A stretch of DNA of 64,000 nt, from positions 3,784,501-3,848,500 of the forward strand of contig NZ_PDJO01000001.1 of NCBI RefSeq assembly GCF_002563775.1, given 5' to 3'. Of this stretch, positions 19,837 through 29,229 are shown piece after piece. A program made the translations under genes and the position numbers. This DNA comes from Thioclava sp. ES.031. GTDB lineage: Bacteria; Pseudomonadota; Alphaproteobacteria; Rhodobacterales; Rhodobacteraceae. The notes under the pieces were generated by a model that worked only from the letters and a program-made list of their open reading frames with translations, was not told the origin of the DNA and did not search any database. Every line of letters begins with the position of its first letter. Within the stretch, counting starts at the first letter, position 1.

Positions 19837-21107
19837 GTGCCGCGCAGCACCTGCAGCAGCTCCAGCGTGGCGTAACCGTCGGGCGGCAGACCGCGCGACT
19901 TCTGGAAGGCCACGATCGCCTTCGAGGTATTCGCGCCGATCTTGCCATCGGTCCCCTCGGTATCGAAGCCCGCCGCGGTCAGGCGTTCCTGCAGCTCGAC
20001 CTTCTGCTTGGAATTGAGCGGCTTGCCCGTGCGCGGCCAGTCCTGCACGAAGGGCCCCTTCCCTTTCAGACGATCCGACAGATGCCCCACGCCGATCACG
20101 TAGCTGTCGGCGGAGTTGTAGCGCGAGATGGCGCGGAAATTGCCGAAGATCATGAAGGCCGGCCCCTTCGCGCCCGCAGGCACGAGGATCGACGCCGAGC
20201 CGTAATTCGGCACCGTGCCGCCAGTGGCCGAGCGCACGCCAAGCGCCGCCCAGTCGGCGGGGCTCTTCTTCGTGCCCTTGCCGGTGAGGCCGTAATTGAA
20301 GCCAGAGGGCAGGATGACCTCAACGCCCCAGGGCTGCCCCTTCGACCAGCCCGAGCGCGCCAGATAGGCCGCCGTGGAGGCCAGCGCGTCGGTCGGATTC
20401 TCCGACCAGATGTCACGTCTGCCATCGCCGGTGAAATCGACCGCATAGGCGAGATAGGAAGTCGGGATGAATTGCGTGTGGCCCATCGCCCCGGCCCAGG
20501 AGCCGGTCATGTGCCGCTCGTCCACGTCGCCCGACTGGATGATCTTGAGCGCGGCGATCAGCTGCTTCGCGAAGAACTCACCACGCCGCCCGTCATAGGC
20601 CAGCGTCGCGAGTGCGGGGATGATCGCCGTCCTGCCGCGATAGGCACCGTAGCGGCTCTCCATGCCCCAGATCGCGACGACGACCTCTTTGTCGACGCCG
20701 TATTTGCGTTCGATCGCATTCAGCTGCGGGCCATACTGGCGCAGCATCTGCTTGCCGGTGGCCACGCGCTCCTCCGAGACCGCGCTGTCGAGGTAATCCC
20801 AGATCGACTTGGTGAATTCCGATTGGTAGCGGTCGCGCTCGATCACCTTGGGATTGTAGCGCACATCGGCCATCGCGCGGTTCCAGGTGTATTCGGTGAT
20901 GCCGTTGGCCAGCGCACGCGACTTGAACCCCGCGAGGAAGGACTCGAAGCGGGCCTCGGTCAAGGCGTCCGTCGGCGGGATCGGGTCCGCCACGGGCGCA
21001 CTGCCCCGCGCCAGCGGGCGGGGCGAAGATTCGGGAGGCCCCGCACAGGCCGAAAGCGCAGAAAATGCCAGAAATGTCAGTGGGATAATCTTGCCGGGAA
21101 TTGCCAT
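19833..21107 (-). CDS. MltB-type lytic murein transglycosylase with peptidoglycan-binding domain
   Basis: 424 residues from ATG 21107; this start gives a lipoprotein signal with LSAC and Cys21 as the lipid anchor. The SLT_2/MltB catalytic domain (about 50-340) has the catalytic Glu150 in IWGMESRYGAYRG, the GSWAGAMGHTQFIPTSY block and AVDFTGDGRRDIW. A C-terminal peptidoglycan-binding domain (about 365-424, KVELQERLTAAGFDTEGTDG) follows. It cleaves glycan strands to 1,6-anhydro-muropeptides, acting on the wall from a membrane anchor. Confidence 0.92.
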   Translation of the reverse strand: MAIPGKIIPLTFLAFSALSACAGPPESSPRPLARGSAPVADPIPPTDALTEARFESFLAGFKSRALANGITEYTWNRAMADVRYNPKVIERDRYQSEFTKSIWDYLDSAVSEERVATGKQMLRQYGPQLNAIERKYGVDKEVVVAIWGMESRYGAYRGRTAIIPALATLAYDGRRGEFFAKQLIAALKIIQSGDVDERHMTGSWAGAMGHTQFIPTSYLAYAVDFTGDGRRDIWSENPTDALASTAAYLARSGWSKGQPWGVEVILPSGFNYGLTGKGTKKSPADWAALGVRSATGGTVPNYGSASILVPAGAKGPAFMIFGNFRAISRYNSADSYVIGVGHLSDRLKGKGPFVQDWPRTGKPLNSKQKVELQERLTAAGFDTEGTDGKIGANTSKAIVAFQKSRGLPPDGYATLELLQVLRGT

Positions 21108-21191
21108 TGTGCCTGCTCGCTGTTTTGCCCTTTGAACCACTGTATCAACGGTTCGTGAGGTTTCAACGGGCGTCAAAAGACACTCTATGGC

Positions 21192-21554
21192 TTACTGCAG
21201 CGGCTTCTTGTCGTTGCCGAAAAACGGCTCCATCTGGGCGATGATCACGGAGTTCTCGTCGAGCGCACGTTGCATCAATTCACGTTCCGCATCGTCGATC
21301 TCATGACCCTGTTTCTCGCGCTCTGCGAGCGTGCCGTAACCCGTGACGTCAAGCGGCGCCATCTCGGCCTGCTTGAGGATCGCCACGGTCTCGCGCACGG
21401 CCTCTGCCTCGTCCACGCCCGAGGCGTAGCACAGCAGCCCCGCCCCGGACGCGCCTTTCGGCAGACCGTCATTGGGCGAACGACCAACCTCGACCAGCAG
21501 GGTAAAGACCTGCTGGCGCGAGGGTTTCTTCTGCGGCTTTTCCGGCTTCTCAGT
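21192..21554 (-). CDS. Small conserved protein overlapping dapD
   Basis: 120 residues from a GTG that overlaps the last five bases of dapD (GTGACTGA). The lysine/proline-rich start ([15 protein letters not shown]) leads into [45 protein letters not shown], then an acidic helical tail. I do not recognise a family with a known function. The close coupling to dapD suggests co-expression, perhaps a role near lysine/diaminopimelate synthesis, but nothing in the sequence shows it. A longer ATG-started frame from 21599 would run further into dapD. Confidence 0.7.
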   Translation of the reverse strand, partial: TEKPEKPQKKPSRQQVFTLLVEVGRSPNDGLPKGASGAGLLCYASGVDEAEAVRETVAILKQAEMAPLDVTGYGTLAEREKQGHEIDDAERELMQRALDENSVIIAQMEPFFGNDKKPLQ

Positions 21555-22377
21555 CACGCAGCAGCTCGTTGATGCCGGTCTTCGACCGGGTTTGCGCATC
21601 GACGCGCTTCACGATCACCGCGCAATACAGGTTGATGCCGTTCTTGGACGGCATCGAGCCCGACACGACGACCGAATAGGGCGGCACTTCGCCATACATC
21701 ACGTCGCCGGTCTCGCGATCGACGATCTTGGTCGACTTGCCGATATAGACGCCCATGCCCAGCACCGAGCCTTCGCGGACGATGCAGCCCTCGACGACTT
21801 CCGAGCGCGCGCCGATGAAGCAGTTGTCTTCGATGATGGTCGGGCCGGCCTGCATCGGCTCCAGCACGCCGCCGATACCGACGCCGCCCGACAGGTGCAC
21901 GCCCTTGCCGATCTGCGCGCAGCTGCCGACGGTGGCCCAGGTGTCGACCATCGTGCCCTCGTCGACATAGGCGCCGAGGTTCACGAAGGAGGGCATCAGC
22001 ACCACGCCCGGCGCGATATAGGCCGATTTGCGCACGATGCAGTTCGGCACGGCGCGAAAACCGCCGGCTTTCCACTCTTTGTCTCCCCAGCCTTTGAACT
22101 TGCTGTCGACCTTGTCCCACCAGTGGCCGCCCTGCGGGCCGCCATCCTGCTGCTCCATGTCCTTCAGACGGAAGCCCAGCAGAACCGCCTTCTTGGCCCA
22201 TTGGTTCACATGCCAGTCGCCGTTCTCGCGTTTCTCCGCAACACGCAGTTCGCCGCGATCCAGCGCGTTGAGCGTATCTTCGATGGCCTCGCGGGTCTCA
22301 CCGCCGGTCGAGGGCGTGATGGTGTCGCGGGCTTCCCAAGCGGCTTCGATTGCAGTTTCGAGCGCGGCGTTCGACAT
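21550..22377 (-). CDS. dapD: Tetrahydrodipicolinate N-succinyltransferase
   Basis: 275 residues from ATG 22377, with AGAGGA upstream. It transfers succinyl from succinyl-CoA to tetrahydrodipicolinate in the succinylase branch to diaminopimelate and lysine, needed for peptidoglycan. The N-terminal helical domain ([22 protein letters not shown]) precedes a left-handed hexapeptide beta helix ([32 protein letters not shown] onward), with the GGVLEPMQA and [13 protein letters not shown] segments of DapD. It acts as a trimer. Confidence 0.95.
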   Translation of the reverse strand: MSNAALETAIEAAWEARDTITPSTGGETREAIEDTLNALDRGELRVAEKRENGDWHVNQWAKKAVLLGFRLKDMEQQDGGPQGGHWWDKVDSKFKGWGDKEWKAGGFRAVPNCIVRKSAYIAPGVVLMPSFVNLGAYVDEGTMVDTWATVGSCAQIGKGVHLSGGVGIGGVLEPMQAGPTIIEDNCFIGARSEVVEGCIVREGSVLGMGVYIGKSTKIVDRETGDVMYGEVPPYSVVVSGSMPSKNGINLYCAVIVKRVDAQTRSKTGINELLRD

Positions 22378-22458
22378 GGGCAAATCCTCTTTCAGGTGGC
22401 CTTTACAGCGTTCACGCTATAGTTGGTCAAAGCGAAACGCGCAATGAGCAGGTGCCCC

Positions 22459-23280
22459 ATGAAGGACGACACGACGCATTCGTTCCGCCACTCGCGGGAT
22501 GACGCGAAGGCTGCACAGAACATTCCCGACACGCCACAAACCCGCGCGCCCGCCTATCGGCTGGCCTATACGGACGTGGATTTCATGATGCGCGACGAGC
22601 TGCGCCCGGTTCGGTTGCAGCTCGAATTGCTCAAACCGCAGCTGATCATGGACGAGCGCGGCATCGAGTCGACCATCGTCATGTTCGGCGGCGCGCGCAT
22701 CCCCGCGCCCGAGAACAAGGCCAACGCGAAAACCGAATATCTCGCGGAACTGTCGGGTTACTACGAAGAGGCCCGCCTCTTCGCGCGCGAGATGACCGAA
22801 CGCTCGATGCAGGAATACGGCCGGGAGAACGTGATCTGCACCGGCGGCGGCCCCGGCGTGATGGAGGCGGGCAATCGCGGCGCGCATGAGGCGGGCGGGC
22901 AGTCGATCGGCCTCAATGTCGTGCTGCCGCATGAGCAGGCCCCGAACGAATACGTCACGCCCGATCTGACCTTCAACTTCCACTATTTCGCGATCCGGAA
23001 GATGCATTTCCTGATGCGCGCCCGCGCCGTGTGCGTCTTCCCCGGCGGCTTCGGCACGCTCGACGAGATGTTCGAGGCGCTGACCCTGATCCAGACGGGC
23101 CGGATGTCGAGAATCCCCTTCATCCTGTTCGGGCGGCAGTTCTGGGAAGAGATCATCAACTGGGATCGGCTGGCCGAGGCCGGGACGATCTCGCCCGAGG
23201 ATCTCGATCTGGTCAGCTTCGTCGAGAGCGCCAAGGACGCGGTCGCGATCATCGACAATTGGAATTACGAGAACTGCTGA
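22459..23280 (+). CDS. LOG-family protein (cytokinin riboside monophosphate phosphoribohydrolase-like)
   Basis: 273 residues from ATG 22459. The Rossmann-like LOG fold shows VMFGGARIPAP, CTGGGPGVMEAGNRGA and the signature PGGFGTLDEMFEALT starting at 195, matching the PGGxGTxxE active site of phosphoribohydrolases acting on nucleoside monophosphates. A preceding 70-residue segment makes it longer than plant LOG, as in the bacterial type II group. In bacteria these enzymes may also remove damaged or excess nucleotides; hormone production should not be assumed. Confidence 0.88.
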   Translation: MKDDTTHSFRHSRDDAKAAQNIPDTPQTRAPAYRLAYTDVDFMMRDELRPVRLQLELLKPQLIMDERGIESTIVMFGGARIPAPENKANAKTEYLAELSGYYEEARLFAREMTERSMQEYGRENVICTGGGPGVMEAGNRGAHEAGGQSIGLNVVLPHEQAPNEYVTPDLTFNFHYFAIRKMHFLMRARAVCVFPGGFGTLDEMFEALTLIQTGRMSRIPFILFGRQFWEEIINWDRLAEAGTISPEDLDLVSFVESAKDAVAIIDNWNYENC

Positions 23281-23290
23281 GGCGCGGCGC

Positions 23291-24001
23291 TCAGGCCTTC
23301 GCCTCGGCGCTGACCTCGGGCAGTTGCGCGCGGTGCTCATGGCTTGCGCGCGCTGCCGCCACCAGTGCCCGGAACAGCGCACGCTGCCGATGGGCATAGG
23401 TCAGGTATTCCGGGTGCCACTGAACGCCGAGGGCGAAAGGCTCCTCGACCCGCTCGACCGCCTGCACCATCCCCGACCCGTCGCGCGCCGCGACCCGTAG
23501 CCCGTCGCCCAGGCGATCCACGGCCTGACTGTGCAGCGCGTTGACCCGCATCGGCTCCAGCCCCGCCAGCGCACCGAGCCGCGAGCCGGGTTCGACGCGA
23601 ACGTCCTTCTTCGGCAGAAGCGTCGTATGTTTATGCGCGTTGTAATGATCGTAGGCGTCCTGATGAAGATCGCCCCCGAGCGCGACATTGATCATCTGCG
23701 CGCCGCGGCAAATCCCCAGCACCGGTTTGCCCTGCGCCATCGCCTCCTCGACGAGGCATTTCTCCAGCTCGTCACGCGCAGGGTCGAGCACCGCGCTCGC
23801 GATCAGATCGCCGCCATAGAGTTCGGGTGAAATGTCATCGCCGCCGCCCACGATCACACCGTCGACATGCTGCACCTCGGCGCGTTTGCCCGCGACCCAG
23901 CGGACCGAGCGTCCGCCCGCCAGCCAGACGCCGAAGGCGATGAAGGGGTAGACCCGCCACCCGGTGCGACGCGATGTCGATATGCCGATCAGGGGCTTCA
24001 T
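23291..24001 (-). CDS. Gamma-glutamyl-hydrolase-like class I glutamine amidotransferase (PuuD type)
   Basis: 236 residues. The catalytic triad is present: Cys98 in GICRGAQ, His196 and Glu198 in QWHPEYL, with GGGDDISPELYGG as the substrate loop of the PuuD/gamma-glutamyl-GABA hydrolase group. Its start overlaps the stop of the upstream amidoligase gene by four bases, so the two are co-translated. No polyamine genes are near. The context suggests a hydrolase that removes or trims gamma-glutamyl amides made by its partner. Confidence 0.9.
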   Translation of the reverse strand: MKPLIGISTSRRTGWRVYPFIAFGVWLAGGRSVRWVAGKRAEVQHVDGVIVGGGDDISPELYGGDLIASAVLDPARDELEKCLVEEAMAQGKPVLGICRGAQMINVALGGDLHQDAYDHYNAHKHTTLLPKKDVRVEPGSRLGALAGLEPMRVNALHSQAVDRLGDGLRVAARDGSGMVQAVERVEEPFALGVQWHPEYLTYAHRQRALFRALVAAARASHEHRAQLPEVSAEAKA

Positions 24002-24957
24002 CTATGCCCGGCAAGCCTCAGGATTTTCTCGCAGGTCTCGACCCATTTCCCGCCCAGCAGATGGAATTCGGTCTTCGCCGTCAACCATTCGCGACACATC
24101 AGGCCAAGAAGCTCGGGATCCGCCGCGAGCGTCTCCACGAACCACCAGCGTCGCCATTCGCTGTCGAGCGACCAGGTCTCATCGTCGATGCGGCAATCGG
24201 GTAGACGGAAATGGAAGGCGGGACGCGGCGAAACGGTGCCGCCCTTCCCTTCTTCCGGCGCGATGAGATCGGGCCGCAGCTCGCAGAAGATCGGCAGCAT
24301 ATCCAGCCCGTGGTTCCGCGACAGCGTCTGCCTCCGATAGGTGACGATCACCTCGTCGAGCGCAGCATCCGGGCCGAGCCGCGCCAGATCCTCGATCAGC
24401 TTTTTCGGATAGGGCGCCGTGAAAGGGAGCACCTCGCGCGTGGTCTCGATCGGCCATGTCTCGCGCATCCACTCCTCGATCAGCGCGAAGGCCAGAAGCG
24501 GACGAACGATATCCTCGGCCTTGCTGGAGGCGATCTCGGGGTTGAGGTGAAGGCCGAACCCATAGAGCAGAGACCGCCCCGTTCCCTGCGCACCTTCGCT
24601 GCGCAGCAATTCAATGAAATCAGAGAGTTGCAGAAGGCCTTCGCGATCCAGCGGCTCGGTCACGATCTCGACCGGAATGACCTCGCGCCCGATGCGCAGA
24701 CCCAGCTCCTTGAGCGAGCTATCGGCTTGCTTGCGCAGCGAGATATCCAGATAGACCTGCAGATCGCCGATCTTCGTGCCAGTGACCTCCCAGTCCTGAC
24801 CTTCGCTACGCCGCGCCTCACCCCCCAGCGCTTGCGCGGCGATCTGCGCGATGCGCGCCTCGGTGAGCCCGGCAAACTCGATCTCCACGCCGGTCCGGCG
24901 CGGCTTTCCCTCGGCATTACAGGGCTTTGGCAGCGGGGCGATGGCCTCTCGCGTCAT
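23998..24957 (-). CDS. Putative amidoligase (COOH-NH2 ligase fold)
   Basis: 319 residues from ATG 24957, preceded by GGAGA; an ORF start at 24981 lacks support. TGVEIEFAG (22-30) matches the G-x-E-x-E-F metal/ATP-binding strand of the amidoligase family (glutamine-synthetase-like fold). GFGLHLNPE is the expected H-containing second motif and IFCELRPDL a later conserved strand. Such enzymes are predicted to form amide bonds between a carboxylate and an amine using ATP. The overlapping GATase-fold hydrolase supports a small module making or editing gamma-glutamyl-type conjugates. I know of no experimentally established substrate. Confidence 0.82.
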   Translation of the reverse strand: MTREAIAPLPKPCNAEGKPRRTGVEIEFAGLTEARIAQIAAQALGGEARRSEGQDWEVTGTKIGDLQVYLDISLRKQADSSLKELGLRIGREVIPVEIVTEPLDREGLLQLSDFIELLRSEGAQGTGRSLLYGFGLHLNPEIASSKAEDIVRPLLAFALIEEWMRETWPIETTREVLPFTAPYPKKLIEDLARLGPDAALDEVIVTYRRQTLSRNHGLDMLPIFCELRPDLIAPEEGKGGTVSPRPAFHFRLPDCRIDDETWSLDSEWRRWWFVETLAADPELLGLMCREWLTAKTEFHLLGGKWVETCEKILRLAGHR

Positions 24958-25016
24958 GACGTCTCCGGTTAGTTCCCACACGCAGCGTCAATGCAGAAGC
25001 GGCGAAGCGGGTTCCC

Positions 25017-26198
25017 TTAAAGCCCCGCTTCCGCCTGAATTTGCGCCCGCGACTTGCGCGCCCGCTCGGTCGCCGATTTCAACTGACCGCAGGCGGCCAT
25101 GATGTCCTCGCCGCGCGGCGTACGGATCGGCGAGGCGTAGCCCGCCTTGTAGATGATGTCGGCGAAGCTCTCGATCCGCTCCCAATCGCTGCGCTCATAA
25201 GGCGCGCCCGGCCATTCGTTGAACGGGATCAGGTTGATCTTCGCGGGGATGCCGCGGATCAGCTTCACCAGACGCCGCGCGTCCTCGTCGCTGTCGTTCA
25301 CACCCTTGAGCATGACGTATTCGAACGTGATCCGCTCGGAGTTCGACAGGCGCGGATATTCCCGCAGCGCGTTCAGCAGCGTCTCGATATTCCAGCGCTT
25401 GTTGATCGGCACCAGCTTGTCGCGCACCTCGTCGGTCGTGGCGTGGAAGGACACTGCCAGAAGACAGCCGATCTCCTCGGCGGTCTTCGCGATCTCCGGC
25501 ACGACGCCCGAGGTCGACAGCGTGATCCGGCGGCGGCTGAGGCTGATGCCTTCACCATCCATCACGACCTGCATCGCGTCGCGGACATTCTCGAAGTTAT
25601 AAAGCGGCTCGCCCATCCCCATCAGAACGACGTTCGACACCAGACGGGTCTCGTTCTTCGGGCTGTTCTTCTCGGGCCATTCGCCAAGATCGTCGCGTGC
25701 GAGCATGACCTGCCCGACGATCTCGCCCGGGGTCAGGTTGCGCACGAGTTTCTGCGTGCCGGTGTGGCAGAACGAACAGGTCAGCGTGCAGCCCACTTGG
25801 CTGGAGATGCACAGCGTGCCGCGGCTTTCCTCGGGGATATAGACCGCCTCGACCTCGTGGCCGCCCGCGATCTTCAGAAGGTATTTCCGCGTGCCGTCCT
25901 CGGAGACCTGCTTCGAGACGATCTCGGGCAGGGTAATCTCAAATTTCTCGGCCAGCATCGCGCGGTAATCCTTGGCGAGGTTGGTCATCGCCGCGAAATC
26001 GCGCACGCCCCAGTAATAGAGCCACTGCCAGATCTGGCCGACGCGCATCTTCGCCTGCTTCTCGGGCGTGCCCGCCTCGATCAGCGCCGCGCGCAGCTGG
26101 TCACGGGTGAGGCCGATGAGGTTCACCTTGCCGCCTTCGGGCAGCTTGCGCGGGATCGTGTGCACGTCTTGCGTGATCGGAGCCTGAGACTGGGTCAT
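25017..26198 (-). CDS. rlmN: Dual-specificity 23S rRNA/tRNA adenine-C2 methyltransferase
   Basis: 393 residues from ATG 26198 (AAGGA upstream). A radical-SAM enzyme that methylates A2503 of 23S rRNA and A37 of some tRNAs. The [4Fe-4S] ligands are Cys137, Cys141 and Cys144 in [15 protein letters not shown] and LSTSGVVP are SAM-binding motifs. The second catalytic cysteine near the C-terminus is Cys370 in IMAACGQL, and the cysteine that carries the methyl group is expected in the same domain. It is transcribed in the direction of the amidoligase gene but is separated from it by 59 bases. Confidence 0.95.
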   Translation of the reverse strand: MTQSQAPITQDVHTIPRKLPEGGKVNLIGLTRDQLRAALIEAGTPEKQAKMRVGQIWQWLYYWGVRDFAAMTNLAKDYRAMLAEKFEITLPEIVSKQVSEDGTRKYLLKIAGGHEVEAVYIPEESRGTLCISSQVGCTLTCSFCHTGTQKLVRNLTPGEIVGQVMLARDDLGEWPEKNSPKNETRLVSNVVLMGMGEPLYNFENVRDAMQVVMDGEGISLSRRRITLSTSGVVPEIAKTAEEIGCLLAVSFHATTDEVRDKLVPINKRWNIETLLNALREYPRLSNSERITFEYVMLKGVNDSDEDARRLVKLIRGIPAKINLIPFNEWPGAPYERSDWERIESFADIIYKAGYASPIRTPRGEDIMAACGQLKSATERARKSRAQIQAEAGL

Positions 26199-26283
26199 CG
26201 CATGTTTCCTTGAAATGAGGCGCCTCATATAGGGGATTCGCCCCTGCATTAACAGGGGGCGTCGCGCTTTTGGCTCGAACGCG

Positions 26284-26306
26284 AAAACCCCGGCGCATGG
26301 CCGGGG
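26284..26306 (-). terminator. Terminator of the IalB-family gene
   Basis: CCCCGGC / GCCGGGG stem with a 5-base loop; on the minus strand it is followed by TTTTCG. It lies between the ialB-like stop and rlmN. Confidence 0.75.
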
Positions 26307-26331
26307 CTCCAATGTCAGGCGCGAGGGTCGC

Positions 26332-26853
26332 TTACTGGCAGCGCTGCTCGGCTTCGGTGGTCGCGGCGGTGAAGCCCATCAGCGAGAACGTGTCCTCGGT
26401 CTGGGTGCCACGGCTCGAACGACCGGTCAGTTTCACGTCTGCGCCAGCCTTGAGGGCGTCGATGATCTTCGCATCCTCTTCCGGCGATCCGGCCCAAGCG
26501 CCGCCACCGTCGGTGAAGAGCGTGTATTTCTGACCGCCGACTTCGAGAGCGACCGTCGAGCCATCCGCGAAAGGATAGCCGCCCATGAACGAAATCTCGG
26601 GCTTCTTGCCCGGACGGTAGGTCACGAACAGCAGGATATCCCCGCGGTTCACCTGCACGACCTTGCCGCCTTTGGTGTTAACCGTCTTCTTCGGTTTCGA
26701 CACGCCCCAGCACTCTTTCGGATCGTTATCGACGAAGACGCTCCAATCGGTATTCGCCGCGACGCGGTTGGTGCTTTCCTGCGCCATTGCGCCATGCCCC
26801 GCCCCGATCATGAGCGCGGCGACCGCCGCGATCCGCAGACCCTTCATCATCAT
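26332..26853 (-). CDS. Invasion-associated locus B (IalB) family protein
   Basis: 173 residues with a signal peptide ([19 protein letters not shown], cut after AMA). GGAGG lies 8 bases before the first ATG. The mature protein has [19 protein letters not shown] and [25 protein letters not shown], typical of the IalB family. The family name comes from Bartonella erythrocyte invasion, but free-living alphaproteobacteria carry many copies with no known invasive role. Periplasmic, function unknown. Confidence 0.88.
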   Translation of the reverse strand: MMMKGLRIAAVAALMIGAGHGAMAQESTNRVAANTDWSVFVDNDPKECWGVSKPKKTVNTKGGKVVQVNRGDILLFVTYRPGKKPEISFMGGYPFADGSTVALEVGGQKYTLFTDGGGAWAGSPEEDAKIIDALKAGADVKLTGRSSRGTQTEDTFSLMGFTAATTEAEQRCQ

Positions 26854-27013
26854 GCTTACAGCCTCCAGCTGTCAGGTTGCCTCTGCATCGCCCGGGCCGG
26901 TCACCCTGTTTTCGGTGGCGAATGCGTTTTCCTCTCGATAACACTCATTTAACCTAAAAAAGCCTAGGGGTAAAACCCCGCGATGGCGAGATTTCGCGCA
27001 TAGGAGGCAGGCG

Positions 27014-28006
27014 ATGACGGCACCGAAGGCAATGATCGAGCTGTGGCGCGGGGGGATGTGTGAATCCGTCCATCATGGCCATGCGGTGATCTTCGGCCCG
27101 GAGGGGATCGAAGCCTCCTGGGGCGATCCCGAAGCCGTTATTTTTCCGCGCTCATCCGTGAAGATGATCCAGGCCCTGCCGCTGCTGGAAAGCGGCGCGG
27201 CGGAGGCCGCCGGGCTGACGACGCGCCAGCTGGCCCTCTCCTGCGCGAGCCATTCCGGCGCGCAGATGCACCGCGCGGCGGTCGAAGACTGGCTCGCGAC
27301 GCTTGGGCTGGGCGATGACGACCTGTGCTGCGGGGCGCATCTGCCGCGCGACAAGGCCGAGAAGAAGCATCTGATCTGCTCGGATCACGCGCCTTGCCAA
27401 GCGCATAACAATTGCTCGGGCAAACATGCCGGGTTCCTGACGCTGAACCGGCATCTGGGCGGCGGCCCTGACTATGTGGAGATCGATCACCCCGCGCAGC
27501 GGGCCGTGAAATCCGCCTTTGAAGAGGTGACCGAAGAGACCTCGCCGCGCTACGGGATCGACGGATGCTCGGCCCCGAATTTCGCGACCAGCCTCGCCGG
27601 TCTCGGCCGCGCCATGCAATTCTTCGCGGCGGCAACCTCCGACGGCGATCTGCGGGCACGCGCTGCGACCCGTCTGGTCGACGCGATGATGGAGCATCCG
27701 GAGCTCGTCGCGGGCGAAGGCCGCGCCTGCACCGAGATCATGCGAGAGGCGAACGGGCGCGTCGCCGTCAAGACCGGTGCGGAAGGCGTCTATGTCGCCA
27801 TGCTTCCGGATCAGAAACGCGGCATCGCCCTGAAGATCACTGATGGCGCGACCCGGGCCTCGGAAGCGGCGATAATCGCGCTGCTGATCCGCCTCGGTGC
27901 GCTCGATGCCAACGCGCCCGTCGTGCATCGCAGATTGACCGGCCCGATCACCAATTGGCGCGGCCTGAAAACGGGCGAGCTGCGCCGCGCCGCGCAGTTT
28001 CCCTAA
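27014..28006 (+). CDS. Asparaginase (Rhizobium etli type II family)
   Basis: 330 residues, AGGAGG before the ATG. It belongs to the L-asparaginase II family unrelated to E. coli AnsA/AnsB. Signatures seen: FPRSSVKMIQALPL (a serine-lysine site), LSCASHSGAQMH, NNCSGKHAGFL and YGIDGCSAPNFA. The expected reaction is asparagine to aspartate and ammonia in the cytoplasm. It ends four bases from the convergent flagellar gene cluster. Confidence 0.9.
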   Translation: MTAPKAMIELWRGGMCESVHHGHAVIFGPEGIEASWGDPEAVIFPRSSVKMIQALPLLESGAAEAAGLTTRQLALSCASHSGAQMHRAAVEDWLATLGLGDDDLCCGAHLPRDKAEKKHLICSDHAPCQAHNNCSGKHAGFLTLNRHLGGGPDYVEIDHPAQRAVKSAFEEVTEETSPRYGIDGCSAPNFATSLAGLGRAMQFFAAATSDGDLRARAATRLVDAMMEHPELVAGEGRACTEIMREANGRVAVKTGAEGVYVAMLPDQKRGIALKITDGATRASEAAIIALLIRLGALDANAPVVHRRLTGPITNWRGLKTGELRRAAQFP

Positions 28007-28009
28007 AGC

Positions 28010-28828
28010 CTAGAGCCGAAGGGACAGGCCCTGAGCCCCTGCGTTCTGCAACAGGCTGAGCGCGACATTTTGCGACGAGACACTGGTCAGGCTCGAGAGC
28101 TGCGCACGAAGCAAATAATCCCGCGTCAGGACCTCCAGCTTGTCGGATGCACCGAGCTCCGCGGGGTCGGAGGTGCCATAGACGCGTTGCGCCTTCGACA
28201 TATAGATTTCGCGTTGCTGATCGACATTCAGCGCGCCAACGCTGGATGGGAGGTTGAGCGCGGTCTGGAACACCCGGCTCAGGGATGGCGATCCGATAAT
28301 CGTGTACCACTTCGCAGCCTCGGACATATCCTTTGCCGCGAGCTCACGTAGGTCGCGTTGCAACGACATCGCCATGCGCAGGTCATTATCAACTTCGCCA
28401 ACCGCGACCTCGAATTCTCGGGTTTGAAATTTCGTCAGAATCTCATCCGCGAAAGTCGAAAGCTTCGTTCGCGGAACGGAGTGATCGCCGAAACCGAAAG
28501 CCGTGGTCAGCGCGAGATAGCTCTTATCCGACAGCTTGTTAGCCAGCGCTGTTCTGTCCAAAGAGCCTTCCTCGAGCACTTTTCGGATGAAGTATTTATT
28601 GTCGATATCCGCATCGAGACCGAATGCACCGAGCGCCACACCGAGCAGACGTCGATCGTCCACCAAAGCCTTCGCCGTATCGATCTGTCCGATCATCTCC
28701 CGGAAATATGTATCGAGGCGTTGGTTCTCCGTCGACGCCGCGAAAGCGGCCTGCTGCGTCTCCATCGTGCGCGAGAGAAATCGCCACCCCGCAAACCCGG
28801 AAAAAGGCACAACCGGCTGATACGTCAT
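28010..28828 (-). CDS. DUF1217 flagellar-cluster protein
   Basis: 272 residues, largely helical. The start MTYQPVVPFSGFAGWRFLSRTMETQQAAFA and the FGFGDHSVPRTKLSTFADEIL segment match DUF1217, a family found in the flagellar clusters of Rhodobacterales and relatives with no assigned role. ATGA overlap with flbT makes it the last gene of the flagellin-flaF-flbT transcript. It may be a secreted or assembly-linked flagellar protein; nothing in the sequence decides. Confidence 0.8.
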   Translation of the reverse strand: MTYQPVVPFSGFAGWRFLSRTMETQQAAFAASTENQRLDTYFREMIGQIDTAKALVDDRRLLGVALGAFGLDADIDNKYFIRKVLEEGSLDRTALANKLSDKSYLALTTAFGFGDHSVPRTKLSTFADEILTKFQTREFEVAVGEVDNDLRMAMSLQRDLRELAAKDMSEAAKWYTIIGSPSLSRVFQTALNLPSSVGALNVDQQREIYMSKAQRVYGTSDPAELGASDKLEVLTRDYLLRAQLSSLTSVSSQNVALSLLQNAGAQGLSLRL

Positions 28829-29229
28829 GGCGCGCCTGCGGCGAGGAGACGTTCCTCCCGTGGAAGAAGCGTGCGCAGCGCTTTCAGCGCTTGGTAATGC
28901 TGGTTCTCGATCACGGCGAGCGTGGCTGCATTGAGCTGCGCGCGACTATCTTGATCCTTGAGAACTTGACTGAGCTGCTCGATCCCCCGAAGCAACTGCA
29001 TCTTCGCCTCTTGCGGGTCGGTGTCACCGGAGAGCACGAGCTGCGCGATATAGCAAACCCGACGGACCGGGGTGTTGACCTCTTCGGGATGTATCGCATC
29101 GCGCAGCCGCAGGATATTCGCGTTCGGCGTCATGATCGCGAGCCGCGATCGGCGATCTCCGTTTTCGATGACGGCACCGTTGATCAGCACTCTCTCTTTC
29201 GGGGCGAGTTTCAGAACGAGGCCGCTCAT
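28825..29229 (-). CDS. flbT: Flagellin-synthesis regulator FlbT
   Basis: 134 residues. SGLVLKLAPKERVLINGAVIENGDRRSRLAI and the HPEEVNTPVRRVCYIAQLVLSG stretch are FlbT signatures. In Caulobacter FlbT binds the 5' untranslated region of flagellin mRNA and destabilises it until the hook is complete. It overlaps flaF upstream and DUF1217 downstream by four bases each. Its presumed target, the flagellin gene, is two genes upstream on the same strand. Confidence 0.92.
   Translation of the reverse strand: MSGLVLKLAPKERVLINGAVIENGDRRSRLAIMTPNANILRLRDAIHPEEVNTPVRRVCYIAQLVLSGDTDPQEAKMQLLRGIEQLSQVLKDQDSRAQLNAATLAVIENQHYQALKALRTLLPREERLLAAGAP

Noticed and set aside
14265..24611. Shared sequence TTCGCTGCGCAGCA in the epimerase gene (near 14265) and the amidoligase gene (near 24593)
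   Set aside because: Both encode the ordinary residues LRSEG within conserved frames, so the match is coincidental coding similarity rather than a repeat element.
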